Below, piece by piece: positions 16,062-24,279 of a stretch of 64,000 nucleotides of DNA. The notes below the pieces were generated by a model. The model made no database searches. It saw nothing but the letters and a program-made list of their open reading frames with translations, and was not told the DNA's origin. The stretch lies in the NCBI RefSeq assembly GCF_009733535.1, contig NZ_SMMI01000009.1, forward strand, positions 62,001-126,000, given 5' to 3'. Source of the stretch: Sphingobacterium endophyticum (GTDB lineage: Bacteria; Bacteroidota; Bacteroidia; Sphingobacteriales; Sphingobacteriaceae). The number at the start of each line of letters is the position of its first letter. Positions within the stretch are counted from its first letter, which is position 1. The position numbers and the translations under genes were made by a program.

Positions 16062-17726
16062 ATGAAGCATATCAATGGGTTTCAAAAAATAAAACGTGTA
16101 GGACAGATTTTAAAAATATTGTCAAAGCATGGTTTTGATGAGGTTATTTCGAGGTCGAATTTAGATCGGATTTTGCCAGACAGCTTTTTATTCTGGAATA
16201 GCCATGCACGTAAGGTTTTCGAGGAAGATTTTAATATCAGAGTTCGCCTGGCATTGGAGGAACTTGGTCCAACCTTTATAAAATTGGGTCAGCTTTTAAG
16301 CAATAGGCCAGATATTATACCCAAGGATCTGCAGGAAGAGTTGGTGAAATTGCAGGATGATGTTGCAAAAGAAGATATAGATATCCGCAAGAGATTGGAA
16401 AATGAGCTCGAAGTTAACCTTGATGAGCATTTTCTTTCCATCGATCCTAAGCCTATTGCATCTGCATCTATCGCCCAGGTATACCGAGCAACGCTTCTCA
16501 ATGGGAAGGAAGTTGTTTTAAAGGTAAAGCGTGAAGAAATTGATGAAATAATTCAAGCCGACCTTGACTTTATTAAAGATCTTGTAAAGTTATTGCAAAG
16601 GAAATATGAGGTTGTCTATAAAATGAACCTTTATCAAATTGCACTTTCATTCGAGAGCTCATTATTAAATGAGCTATCCTTTACCAATGAATTAAATAAC
16701 ATAGAGCGATTTAGGCGGAATTTTTTGGAGAACAAAGACGTTTATGTCCCAAAGGTTTACCGGAAATATAGTACGGATACCTTGATATGTATGGAATTTA
16801 TAGACGGGGTTAAGGTAAATGATATATCAGGGTTTGAAAAGTACGGACTTTACACAAAATCTGTCCTTCAGAATGTTTTGGATTTATATTTGGAACAAGT
16901 TCTTATGCATGGGTTCTTTCATGCAGATCCACATCCAGGCAATGTATTCGTAAATAAGCGTGGCCAGATTGTCTTTATTGATTTTGGAGCGATGGGATTT
17001 ATGATTCCAGAAGACAGAAAGATAATAGAGTCTATGGTTTTGGATTTCCTGGCAAATGATGCAAAGAGCTTAATCAAGAATATTAAAAGACTTGCAGTAG
17101 CCCATCATATAGAGGATGAAAGACGTTTAGAGCGTGATGCTTATGAAATTTTTGAAATGATTAAGCAGAATGCATTAGATGATATTGAGATTTCAGTGAT
17201 GCTACAAAAATTGAATATCGTTTTGCAAAGCAATCATATTCTACTTCCTGATTTTATTTACATTTTATTGCGGGGAGTATCGATTTTGGAAGGTACAGGG
17301 AGGCAGTTGGATGCAGAGTTAAATGTTCCTGAAAGTATTGAGCCATTTGCAAAGAAAATTGCTGCACAAAAATTTTCTTCAGAATATATTTTGGGACAAT
17401 TAAAGGAGAAGGCAAAATTTGCAAAGGATGTATTAACGGAGGTTCCGTTGGATCTTTTAACTATTCTTGAGAAAGTTAAAGATGATAAAATAACCGTTAA
17501 CCACAAAATGCAGGATTTTGACAACCTTCAGCTGATTTTGCATCGTATGGGCAATAAGTTTTTATTGTCAATCTTAGCGATGACTTTTGGGGTAGGTGCT
17601 AGTATTTTAGCCCATGGACGTGTTGGATACCTATTATGGGGAATTCCGCTATTGTCATGGTTTGGATTTATTATGAGTTTTATATTATGTTTTGCGCTTT
17701 TGAGCCATCTTTATAAGAGTAAGTGA
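16062..17726 (+). CDS. ABC1/UbiB-type atypical kinase (AarF family)
   Basis: About 554 residues from the chosen ATG at 16062, which is preceded by AGGAGAAA at good spacing; the frame is open from an earlier ATG at 16044 that has none. Family hallmarks are present: the KxGQ motif in GPTFIKLGQLLSNRPD, the Ala-rich loop ASASIAQVYRA replacing the usual Gly-rich loop, Lys about 154 (VVLKVKRE), the catalytic HADPHPGN, and metal-binding DFG in IDFGAMG. Two C-terminal membrane helices (from about residue 500) anchor it. UbiB-family proteins support ubiquinone or other isoprenoid-quinone lipid handling; in menaquinone-using Bacteroidota the role is inferred. Confidence 0.9.
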   Translation: MKHINGFQKIKRVGQILKILSKHGFDEVISRSNLDRILPDSFLFWNSHARKVFEEDFNIRVRLALEELGPTFIKLGQLLSNRPDIIPKDLQEELVKLQDDVAKEDIDIRKRLENELEVNLDEHFLSIDPKPIASASIAQVYRATLLNGKEVVLKVKREEIDEIIQADLDFIKDLVKLLQRKYEVVYKMNLYQIALSFESSLLNELSFTNELNNIERFRRNFLENKDVYVPKVYRKYSTDTLICMEFIDGVKVNDISGFEKYGLYTKSVLQNVLDLYLEQVLMHGFFHADPHPGNVFVNKRGQIVFIDFGAMGFMIPEDRKIIESMVLDFLANDAKSLIKNIKRLAVAHHIEDERRLERDAYEIFEMIKQNALDDIEISVMLQKLNIVLQSNHILLPDFIYILLRGVSILEGTGRQLDAELNVPESIEPFAKKIAAQKFSSEYILGQLKEKAKFAKDVLTEVPLDLLTILEKVKDDKITVNHKMQDFDNLQLILHRMGNKFLLSILAMTFGVGASILAHGRVGYLLWGIPLLSWFGFIMSFILCFALLSHLYKSK

Positions 17727-18037
17727 GGGGTAGACAATAGACATAAGACATAAGACATAAGAGCCGGTATGGGTGTTATTGGGTGATTATTATGAGTATT
17801 AGGCAAAAGACATAAGACAATAGACATAAGACTTAAGAGCCGGTGTGGGTGTTATTTGGTTGGATATTTTGAATATTAGGCAAAAGTGCCGATATAGAAC
17901 AGAGTATGTATTTAAAGGGCCGATTTTTTGGGAAGTTTTTGCGGCGTGCCGTAAAAAAATTCCCAAAAAATCGGTACATCTTACACTCGTTATGCCTGTC
18001 ATTCTTCATCGCAAGATGAAGAAACTATTTAATTTAA
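17727..18037. other. Intergenic mosaic: direct repeats plus palindromic element
   Basis: The first 160 bp hold two imperfect direct copies (17732-17809 and 17815-17886), each an AGACATAAGAC purine tract followed by GAGCCGGT(A/G)TGGGTGTTATT and ending AGGCAAAAG. Next are an imperfect long inverted repeat (17920-17974) and the hairpin TTCTTCATC-GCAA-GATGAAGAA (18002-18023), bordered by TGTCA and ACTATTT. The layout matches the 12555-12937 mosaic. An open frame of 76 codons across it is judged spurious. Confidence 0.8.
17920..17974. repeat. Long inverted repeat, second copy of the 12658-12721 element type
   Basis: The left arm 17920-17945 (CCGATTTTTTGGGAA then T-rich then GCGGC), centre GT and right arm 17948-17974 (GCCGT, A-rich, TTCCCAAAAAATCGG) pair along nearly all their length with one or two mismatches and a one-base bulge. 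The centre GCGGC-GT-GCCG closely matches GCGGC-AC-GCCGC of the 12.7-kb element, while the outer arms differ in sequence. Confidence 0.8.
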
Positions 18038-19774
18038 TTAAAACATTCCTTTTAGGTGTTTATAGTTTGATTTGATCGTGTCAAATACTTCGTCCATTCG
18101 GCCGCCTAGGATTAGTTTACTCATGCTTTCGGTCATTCCCATTACTTGGCTTGGGGTTATATGTGAAGGCATGGCTAGTGCGCTTGGGTTCGTGAATATA
18201 TTAAGTAAAAAGGGCCCATCCACTCTTAAAGCTTCTGAAATTGCTCCACTCACTTCTTCTGGTTTGCGAATATTTAGTGCTGGAATTCCATAGGCTTCCG
18301 AAAGTTTTGCAAAATCGGGGTTAATCATATCTGTTTGATTGTCTACGAGTCCGGCGACTTGCATTTCAAGTTTTACCATACCTAGGGCACGGTTATTAAA
18401 CACTATAATTTTAACTGGCAGGTTGTACTGTTTGATTGTAGCAAGATCGCCTGTCATCATGGATAGACCTCCATCCCCGCTCATTGCAATGACCTGCCTT
18501 TCAGGATGAGCTAGTGCAGCTCCTATAGCCATAGGCATAGCATTTGCCATACTTCCATGGTTAAAAGAACCTAAAAGTTTACGGTCACCGGTCTGGTGAA
18601 TATATCTCGCTCCCCAGACGCAAGTCATTCCAGTATCCACTGTGAAAATAGCATTCGGACTCGCATAGGTATTGATGATGTCAGCCACAAATTCCGGTTG
18701 AATTGCATTTTCAGAACCATTGTCCTCAACATATTGATGCAGATTTTCCTCAACTTTTTTATAGAATTTATCAAAGGAATCCAAAAACGCAGTATCCTCA
18801 CATCCATTTAATAAGGGCAACAATGCCTTAATAGTTTCTTTAATATCCCCAACAGCTCCAATGTCTAATTTGCACCTACGCCCAAGTCTTTCTTCTGATG
18901 TGTCAATTTGAATAATTTTATTATCCTGAGGCATAAATTCATCATAGGGCATATCTGTACCCAATAAAATAAGAACTTCAGCTTCTTTCATCGCTTGGTA
19001 ACAAGAAGGTATACCTAATAATCCAGTCATTCCAATATCAAAAGGGGATTCTAATTGTGCATTCATTTTACCACGGAAACTATAACCTACCGGGGATTTA
19101 AGCTTTTGGGCCAACTGTCGCAATTCTTCTCTTGCGCCAATAGCACCTATGCCTGCATAAAGTGTGATTTTCTTTGCTTTATTTATGAGGTCGGCAATTT
19201 GCTTTAGCTCATTGTCATTGGGTCTGATAATTGGATTACAACGAAATATTTGGGTTGAAGTAATTGATTCTTTTGCCTTCAGTTCCGATACATCCCCAGG
19301 AAGTCCAATCACACTAACAGCTTTATTAGAAATTGCATGTTGTATAGCAGATTGTATAATTCTTGGAGCTTGTTCCGCTGTAGTAATTAGCTGATTATAA
19401 GAACTGCAGTCATCAAACAACTTGTAAGTATTGGTTTCCTGAAAATAGTCCATACCCATTTGGTGAGTAGGTATAGTAGAGGCAATGACTATTAAAGGGA
19501 CATGTGCTCTGTGGGCTTCATAAACACCATTAATTAAATGTACATGTCCGGGTCCACAGCTTCCGGCGCAGCAAGCTAATCCATCTAATTCAGCTTCTGC
19601 AGTCGCAGCATAGGCACCCGCTTCCTCATGACGAACATGAATCCATTTCATTCTTCCGTCTTTCATGACGGCTTCATTAAAATAATTTAAACTATCTCCA
19701 GTAACGGCATAAACACGCTTTACTCCAGCTTCTACAAGCATTTCAACTAATTGTTCTGCTACAATTTGAGCCAT
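18038..19774 (-). CDS. poxB: Pyruvate dehydrogenase (quinone)/pyruvate oxidase, ThDP-dependent
   Basis: The 578-residue enzyme follows E. coli PoxB throughout. The N-terminal Pyr domain has VTGDSLN and catalytic Glu50 in RHEEAGAYAA, and CAGSCGPGH. The middle FAD-binding domain follows, then the PP domain with the ThDP/Mg motif GDGG ending in VFNN. The C-terminal helix (LILGGRMDEVFDTIKSN) lines up with the membrane-binding peptide of PoxB. It oxidises pyruvate to acetate and CO2, passing electrons via FAD to the membrane quinone pool. It is monocistronic. A related acetolactate synthase is less likely because CAGSCGPGH and the C terminus fit PoxB. Confidence 0.93.
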   Translation of the reverse strand: MAQIVAEQLVEMLVEAGVKRVYAVTGDSLNYFNEAVMKDGRMKWIHVRHEEAGAYAATAEAELDGLACCAGSCGPGHVHLINGVYEAHRAHVPLIVIASTIPTHQMGMDYFQETNTYKLFDDCSSYNQLITTAEQAPRIIQSAIQHAISNKAVSVIGLPGDVSELKAKESITSTQIFRCNPIIRPNDNELKQIADLINKAKKITLYAGIGAIGAREELRQLAQKLKSPVGYSFRGKMNAQLESPFDIGMTGLLGIPSCYQAMKEAEVLILLGTDMPYDEFMPQDNKIIQIDTSEERLGRRCKLDIGAVGDIKETIKALLPLLNGCEDTAFLDSFDKFYKKVEENLHQYVEDNGSENAIQPEFVADIINTYASPNAIFTVDTGMTCVWGARYIHQTGDRKLLGSFNHGSMANAMPMAIGAALAHPERQVIAMSGDGGLSMMTGDLATIKQYNLPVKIIVFNNRALGMVKLEMQVAGLVDNQTDMINPDFAKLSEAYGIPALNIRKPEEVSGAISEALRVDGPFLLNIFTNPSALAMPSHITPSQVMGMTESMSKLILGGRMDEVFDTIKSNYKHLKGMF

Positions 19775-19877
19775 ATTAATCGTTTTAAATGGTAACCATT
19801 TAACAAACAGATTTTAAGGGTATTAGTTTCAATAAATTGTAAAAGATAAGTTTATGCTGTGGATATCAAAAAAAGAA

Positions 19878-19899
19878 AAAGCGGCTTGTAGGCCGCTTT
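19878..19899 (-). terminator. Rho-independent terminator after the DUF3078 gene
   Basis: The stem AAAGCGGC (19878-19885) pairs with GCCGCTTT (19892-19899) around a 6-nt loop. On the minus strand it is followed by a long T-rich run (TTCTTTTTTTGAT). It lies 29 bp past the stop of the DUF3078 gene. Confidence 0.88.
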
Positions 19900-19927
19900 C
19901 GTATTAAGATTTTTGATTTGTAGACTT

Positions 19928-20827
19928 TTAAAATTTGTAAGTAACACCAGCGCCTAAAATTTGTCTTACTTGTAATCCAGGGCCTTTTGTGCCGTCTGAT
20001 TTAGGGACATTTACATTGTCATCATAAATAAGCTGTACGGCAGCATTAACTGTGATGAATTTATTTACAGCCAAATTAAGATTTGCTAAATAATCTACAT
20101 CCACATTTTGCGGGTCTTCAAGGTAGTTGGAGTATAATTTTAAAATATTTTCTAGAGAAATGTTTTCCATAAGTCCAACTTTATAATAAGCATCTAATGC
20201 AGCTCCGAATTCATTTCTAGAGAACTTATCTGGATCAACGCCATAATCTTCCCTCACACTTTCTGCGCCTACCATGATAAAACGAGCTGAAGCAGGAGAG
20301 ATGTTAATTTTGAAGTTATCAGACTCTTTATATGCAATACCTGGTCCGAAGCTTAAGTATGCAGGAGCAAATGGAGCAGAGAGTTTTCTACCTCTAACAT
20401 TGTTGTTGTATTCGTAACCATTTGCAAATTGGGTATTAAAATTTAAGAAGAAAGTATAAAGCCATTTTTCAGCAGCTTGATATCCTAATAAACTGTTAAT
20501 AGCAAATCGGTCATCGTTTTTACGCCAGTCAGTTTCCTTTTGATAGGTTTGACCATAAGCCGCCAACAATTTATTATCCCAACTCCATTTATCTTTTTTG
20601 TAATTGAAATCATAGTTTAGGATAATGTTGCCAGCAAGAGAGTTCACACCACCGGCTGCCCAATTCGAGAAGGAAGATTGATTGATTAAAAAGGTGTTTT
20701 CACCTTTAATTGTCCAAGTTTTAGTGGTGTCAATTTGAACGATTTCCACCTCTTCGGTTTCTTGAGCCGAAACATTTAAACTAAAGATAGTTACAGCAGA
20801 TAAAAAAGCAGTTTTTAATACTTTCAT
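19928..20827 (-). CDS. DUF3078-domain outer-membrane protein
   Basis: The 299-residue precursor has a signal peptide cut after NVSA (about residue 20). The mature chain starts with an acidic stretch, then a barrel-like pattern of alternating strands (NIILNYDFNYKKDKWSWDNK, LEDPQNVDVDYLANL, GAGVTYKF at the C terminus ending in Phe). The motif NQSSFSNWAAGGVNSLAGN is typical of DUF3078 proteins, a Bacteroidota family predicted to sit in the outer membrane and of unknown role. It has its own terminator. The AT-rich 383-bp spacer upstream probably carries its promoter, although no clean -7 box is seen. Confidence 0.88.
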   Translation of the reverse strand: MKVLKTAFLSAVTIFSLNVSAQETEEVEIVQIDTTKTWTIKGENTFLINQSSFSNWAAGGVNSLAGNIILNYDFNYKKDKWSWDNKLLAAYGQTYQKETDWRKNDDRFAINSLLGYQAAEKWLYTFFLNFNTQFANGYEYNNNVRGRKLSAPFAPAYLSFGPGIAYKESDNFKINISPASARFIMVGAESVREDYGVDPDKFSRNEFGAALDAYYKVGLMENISLENILKLYSNYLEDPQNVDVDYLANLNLAVNKFITVNAAVQLIYDDNVNVPKSDGTKGPGLQVRQILGAGVTYKF

Positions 20828-21210
20828 TTTTTTAAGCGTTTAATTATTAGAATAGTTCTGAAATTTGCGGGGGCTAAATTATTAAATCTGTAGTTTATCA
20901 CAAGTATGTTGCAAGATCATCTAACGTAATAATCAAAAATTATGTTCGGGGAATGTTATAAAATATGTGTTAATTAAGCTCAATCGGTGATTTGATAGTT
21001 TTACTTATTCATTTAAATTTTAATTGAATTATTATGGCTTTTGTAACTTTTTAACAAAAATTTATTGTTAACGGGATATTTTATTAATAAGGTTGTAAAA
21101 GAAGCAGTAAGAAGGAAATTGTTCATTAATTTATTTTTAATTTTTATTGAACCTAATCAACAGTCTCGAATGTGGAATCAAATTTGTACTGCAAGTAAAA
21201 AAAATTAAAA
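20828..21210. other. Gene-free AT-rich divergent spacer
   Basis: This 383-bp region lies between the divergent DUF3078 and BT0820-like genes. It is extremely AT rich with several T-rich runs and has no open frame or strong hairpin. ATCAAATTTGTACTGC near 21178-21193 resembles a -7 region for the plus-strand gene but lacks the leading TA. Confidence 0.4.
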
Positions 21211-21636
21211 ATGGTAATTGCAGTAGATTTTGATGGTACAATCGTTGAGCACCGATATCCGAGAATAGGGAAACCCATTCCTTTTGCGATTGATATATTG
21301 AAGCAGTTACAAAACGAGCATCACATCCTCATCATGTGGACTGTTCGTGAAGGTGATTTATTACAAGAGGCAATAGATTACTGTGCCCAGCAAGGATTAA
21401 TATTTTTTGCACATAATTCTAATTTTCCTGAAGAAGATCGTTCTTCGGGTTCGAGGAAGCTTACAGCAGATTTATTTATCGATGATAGGAATTTTGGAGG
21501 ACTTCCGGACTGGGGTATCATTTACAGGGGAATTCACAAAGGCTTAGGGCATGATTTGAAGTTTAATGAGGAGGATCTGTTTAATGAAGAGCAAAGGCCT
21601 GCTAAACTATCTGTTTGGCGGAAAATATTTAAATAA
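21211..21636 (+). CDS. HAD-superfamily hydrolase of the BT0820 type
   Basis: The 141-residue protein starts with the HAD motif I VDFDGT (Asp6 nucleophile, Asp8), has motif II Thr in LIMWTVREG and motif IV as LFIDDRNFGG with paired Asp residues. There is almost no cap domain, as in the Bacteroides BT0820 hydrolase, a small phosphatase family with undefined substrate (nucleotide or sugar phosphates suggested). The tail RPAKLSVWRKIFK is basic and family-typical. The gene is monocistronic in a wide AT-rich setting just before the polysaccharide locus, but is not obviously part of it. Confidence 0.85.
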   Translation: MVIAVDFDGTIVEHRYPRIGKPIPFAIDILKQLQNEHHILIMWTVREGDLLQEAIDYCAQQGLIFFAHNSNFPEEDRSSGSRKLTADLFIDDRNFGGLPDWGIIYRGIHKGLGHDLKFNEEDLFNEEQRPAKLSVWRKIFK

Positions 21637-22031
21637 ATTGCTTAATAAAAAGAAAACTATTAAATTTATAGGGTAAAATATTAATTTCAAACTATTTAAT
21701 GTAGTAAATGAGTAATACTATGTTAATTAGGGTGTAAATTCATCTAAATAAGGTTGTTTAGAGCGCAAATTGTTGATTTTCTTGCTGCATATTATTTTCC
21801 TAAAAGCAAGAAAAGTAGTCATTAAAAGATGTTTAAGCATATAAATTGGACTGTAAGGTTTGGGCTACAAAATAAGAAATATAAAGGTTTAGTAGTTCAA
21901 ATCAGTCGTTTGCGGTTCATTAATGTATTAAATTTGTTCCTGTCAAAGTAATCGAAACAACAATTAATAATAGATTGTTAAATAGTTGTAACATCATTTT
22001 AGCAAGTTATCTATTTCTAAAAACAATTTCA
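21637..22031. other. Spacer before the polysaccharide locus
   Basis: AT-rich non-coding stretch of about 395 bp (its last 57 bp are in frame with the next gene if the earlier ATG is used). It holds the likely locus promoter at 21909-21936. No terminator, JUMPstart-like element or other motif was recognised; a NusG-like attenuation signal, common before Bacteroides capsule loci, is not visible. Confidence 0.5.
21909..21936 (+). promoter_or_regulatory. Promoter of the polysaccharide locus
   Basis: TTTG at 21909-21912 and TAAATTTG at 21929-21936 match the Bacteroidota -33 (TTTG) and -7 (TAnnTTTG) elements, separated by 16 bp, slightly shorter than usual. Transcription would start near 21943, about 90 nt before the ATG at 22032. 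It is the only full match in the 395-bp spacer. Confidence 0.6.
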
Positions 22032-23267
22032 ATGGAGTTTATTATTCTACTGGTTCCTTTCTTAATAGCCATCTTACTTGGGAAGATTATTATCCCATAT
22101 ATTATGCTTATTACCTATAGGAAACGTCTTTTTGATCCAGTGGACGCTAGGAAGGTTCACCAAAGTATTATCCCCCGATTAGGAGGCGTAGCTTTTGTTC
22201 CTATTCAATGTTGTTTGTTAGCGATTACGGTTGTTTTAGTTTATAAGACGAATTTTGTCAATTTAGGAATTGTCACATGGGAGGTATTTCCCATGTTTAT
22301 TATGTTGATATGTGGATTGGTTATTCTGTACATCATAGGAATTGCAGATGATTTAATTGGCGTAAGTTACAAATGGAAGTTTGTTGCTCAGATTTTAGTT
22401 GCAAGTTTATTTCCATTAGCTGGATTGTGGATTAATGATCTTTATGGTCTATTGTTCTTGACTTATTTACCTGCATGGGCTGGTATTCCATTAACAATTT
22501 TTGCTGTGGTATTAGTTATAAACGCGGTAAATTTGATTGATGGATTAGATGGGTTATGTTCTGGTTTAGTTGGCGTAGGCTGTCTGGTATTGGGGACTTT
22601 GTTTGCTTATTATCATGCATGGATACATGCATTGTTAGCCTTTATTACTACAGGAATATTGATTTCATTCTTCTATTATAATGTTTTTGGTGCATCGAAG
22701 CGTAGGAGAAGGATTTTTATGGGTGATACGGGAAGTATGACATTGGGTTATACCATGGCATTTCTAACGATCAGTTTTGCGATGAACAATCAGAGTATAA
22801 AACCTTTCTCAGAAGGTGCAATTGTTGTTGCCTTTTCAACTTTGATTGTTCCGATTTTTGATGTTGCACGTGTCATATTTATTCGTTGGTATAAAGGGTT
22901 GCCGTTATTTAAAGCTGACCGTAGCCATTTACATCATAAATTACTTCGCGCAGGATTGTCGCATAAAAGTGCAATGATGAGTATCATAGGTCTATCTTTG
23001 TTTTTTTGTGCCTTTAATATCATCATGGTTCAATACATTAGCAATAATGTTGTTGTTATTTTAGATTTTGCATTATGGTTTAGCTTTACGTTGATATTCA
23101 ATTATTTTGTAAATAAGCGAAATGCAAAAATTTCAAGTGCTGAAATTGAAGTAATAGATTCTACAATCGAAATAAAAAGTACAGTGGAAACTCAGGCTAT
23201 TGAAGGTAAAAAAACCGAAACTAAGCGTGACGTTTCAGTAACAATGATGAATAAATATAACTATTAA
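22032..23267 (+). CDS. WecA/MraY-type undecaprenyl-phosphate glycosyl-1-phosphate transferase
   Basis: A polytopic membrane enzyme of about 411 residues that would start the glycan by moving a HexNAc-1-phosphate from a UDP-sugar to undecaprenyl phosphate at the inner membrane. Signature sites are seen: the acidic pair in GIADDLIG (Asp106-107), the NAVNLIDGLDG motif, FMGDTGSM and the cytoplasmic His motif DRSHLHHKL. About eleven membrane helices and a soluble Lys/Glu tail. The frame is open from an ATG at 21975; the later ATG is preferred because family members begin at this point (MEFIILLVPF). First gene of the locus, 7 bp from the next. WecA/TagO-type rather than MraY, since no pentapeptide-related context exists. 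Confidence 0.88.
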   Translation: MEFIILLVPFLIAILLGKIIIPYIMLITYRKRLFDPVDARKVHQSIIPRLGGVAFVPIQCCLLAITVVLVYKTNFVNLGIVTWEVFPMFIMLICGLVILYIIGIADDLIGVSYKWKFVAQILVASLFPLAGLWINDLYGLLFLTYLPAWAGIPLTIFAVVLVINAVNLIDGLDGLCSGLVGVGCLVLGTLFAYYHAWIHALLAFITTGILISFFYYNVFGASKRRRRIFMGDTGSMTLGYTMAFLTISFAMNNQSIKPFSEGAIVVAFSTLIVPIFDVARVIFIRWYKGLPLFKADRSHLHHKLLRAGLSHKSAMMSIIGLSLFFCAFNIIMVQYISNNVVVILDFALWFSFTLIFNYFVNKRNAKISSAEIEVIDSTIEIKSTVETQAIEGKKTETKRDVSVTMMNKYNY

Positions 23268-23274
23268 TCTATAA

Positions 23275-24234
23275 ATGAACATAGCTATAATCGGGGGTTC
23301 AGGTTTTGTTGGTACAAAACTAATTAGTAACCTGAAAGATACCCCATCCTTAAACCTTGTCAATATTGACAGACAACAAAGTTCAACCTTTCCTCAACTC
23401 ACAAAAATTGCAAACGTACTTGATAAGCAGAAGCTGAAAGAGCTTTTGAAGGGTCAGGATGTTGTGATACTTCTGGCTGCTGAGCATAGGGATGATGTTA
23501 GTCCGACCTCATTGTATTATGATGTTAATGTTCAGGGTATGCGAAATACGCTGGAGGCTATGGAGTTAAATTCAGTTTCAAGGATTATTTTTACGAGTTC
23601 AGTAGCTGTTTATGGATTGGATAAAGACAATCCAGATGAATCCTTTCCGGTAGATGCTTTTAACCATTATGGAAAAAGTAAGTGGGAAGCCGAACAAGTT
23701 CTTCAGGAATGGTATAAAACCCATTCAGATTGGAATATCAATGTTGTACGTCCAACTGTAATATTTGGTGAGGGAAATAGGGGGAATGTTTTCAATCTAT
23801 TAAACCAGATTGCTTCTGGAAAGTTTATGATGATCGGAGATGGGAAAAATCAAAAGTCGATGTCCTATGTCGGGAATGTTGTTTCCTTTCTTGAGTTTTT
23901 GATTCAGCATAAGCGTGAAGGTTACAACGTCTATAATTACGTTGATAAACCAGATTTTACGACGAATGATTTAGTTTATCATACGGGAGAGATTCTTGGG
24001 AAGAAGATCCCAACGACACATATTCCATATTGGATAGGCATGTTAGGTGGATATGGTTTTGACGTTTTGGCATTTTTGACGCGGAAGAAGTTAACGATAA
24101 GTTCAGTTCGGGTCAAGAAATTCTGTGCGGTTACAAAATATGATTCCACAAAGGCGATGTCATCAGGTTTTGTTCCACCGTATTCGATGGAAGAGGGTTT
24201 GAGAAGGATGTTAAATGCTGAGTTTGGTAAGTAA
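23275..24234 (+). CDS. NAD(P)-dependent SDR-family sugar-nucleotide epimerase/reductase
   Basis: The 319-residue extended short-chain dehydrogenase has the cofactor loop GGSGFVG at residues 7-13, substrate/catalytic Ser in FTSSVAVYG and the YxxxK pair Tyr132/Lys136 (HYGKSK). The enzyme could be a 4-epimerase or 4-keto reductase acting on the first sugar nucleotide or on the undecaprenyl-linked sugar. The tight link to the initiating phosphotransferase (7-bp gap) suggests it makes or edits that first residue. The hydrophobic stretch near residue 260 (WIGMLGGYGFDVLAFL) may touch the membrane. Specific substrate cannot be read. Confidence 0.82.
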   Translation: MNIAIIGGSGFVGTKLISNLKDTPSLNLVNIDRQQSSTFPQLTKIANVLDKQKLKELLKGQDVVILLAAEHRDDVSPTSLYYDVNVQGMRNTLEAMELNSVSRIIFTSSVAVYGLDKDNPDESFPVDAFNHYGKSKWEAEQVLQEWYKTHSDWNINVVRPTVIFGEGNRGNVFNLLNQIASGKFMMIGDGKNQKSMSYVGNVVSFLEFLIQHKREGYNVYNYVDKPDFTTNDLVYHTGEILGKKIPTTHIPYWIGMLGGYGFDVLAFLTRKKLTISSVRVKKFCAVTKYDSTKAMSSGFVPPYSMEEGLRRMLNAEFGK

Positions 24235-24279
24235 TATAAAATTAGGTTTTTTATATTATTAATTAGGATATTGTAGACA

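Noticed and set aside
17845..18075. 76-codon plus-strand frame
   Set aside because: Lies over the direct and inverted repeats and the end of poxB; protein has no recognisable features.
21975..22031. Earlier start of the phosphoglycosyl transferase
   Set aside because: The extra 19 residues precede the point where family proteins begin and carry no ribosome-binding site; kept only as an alternative.
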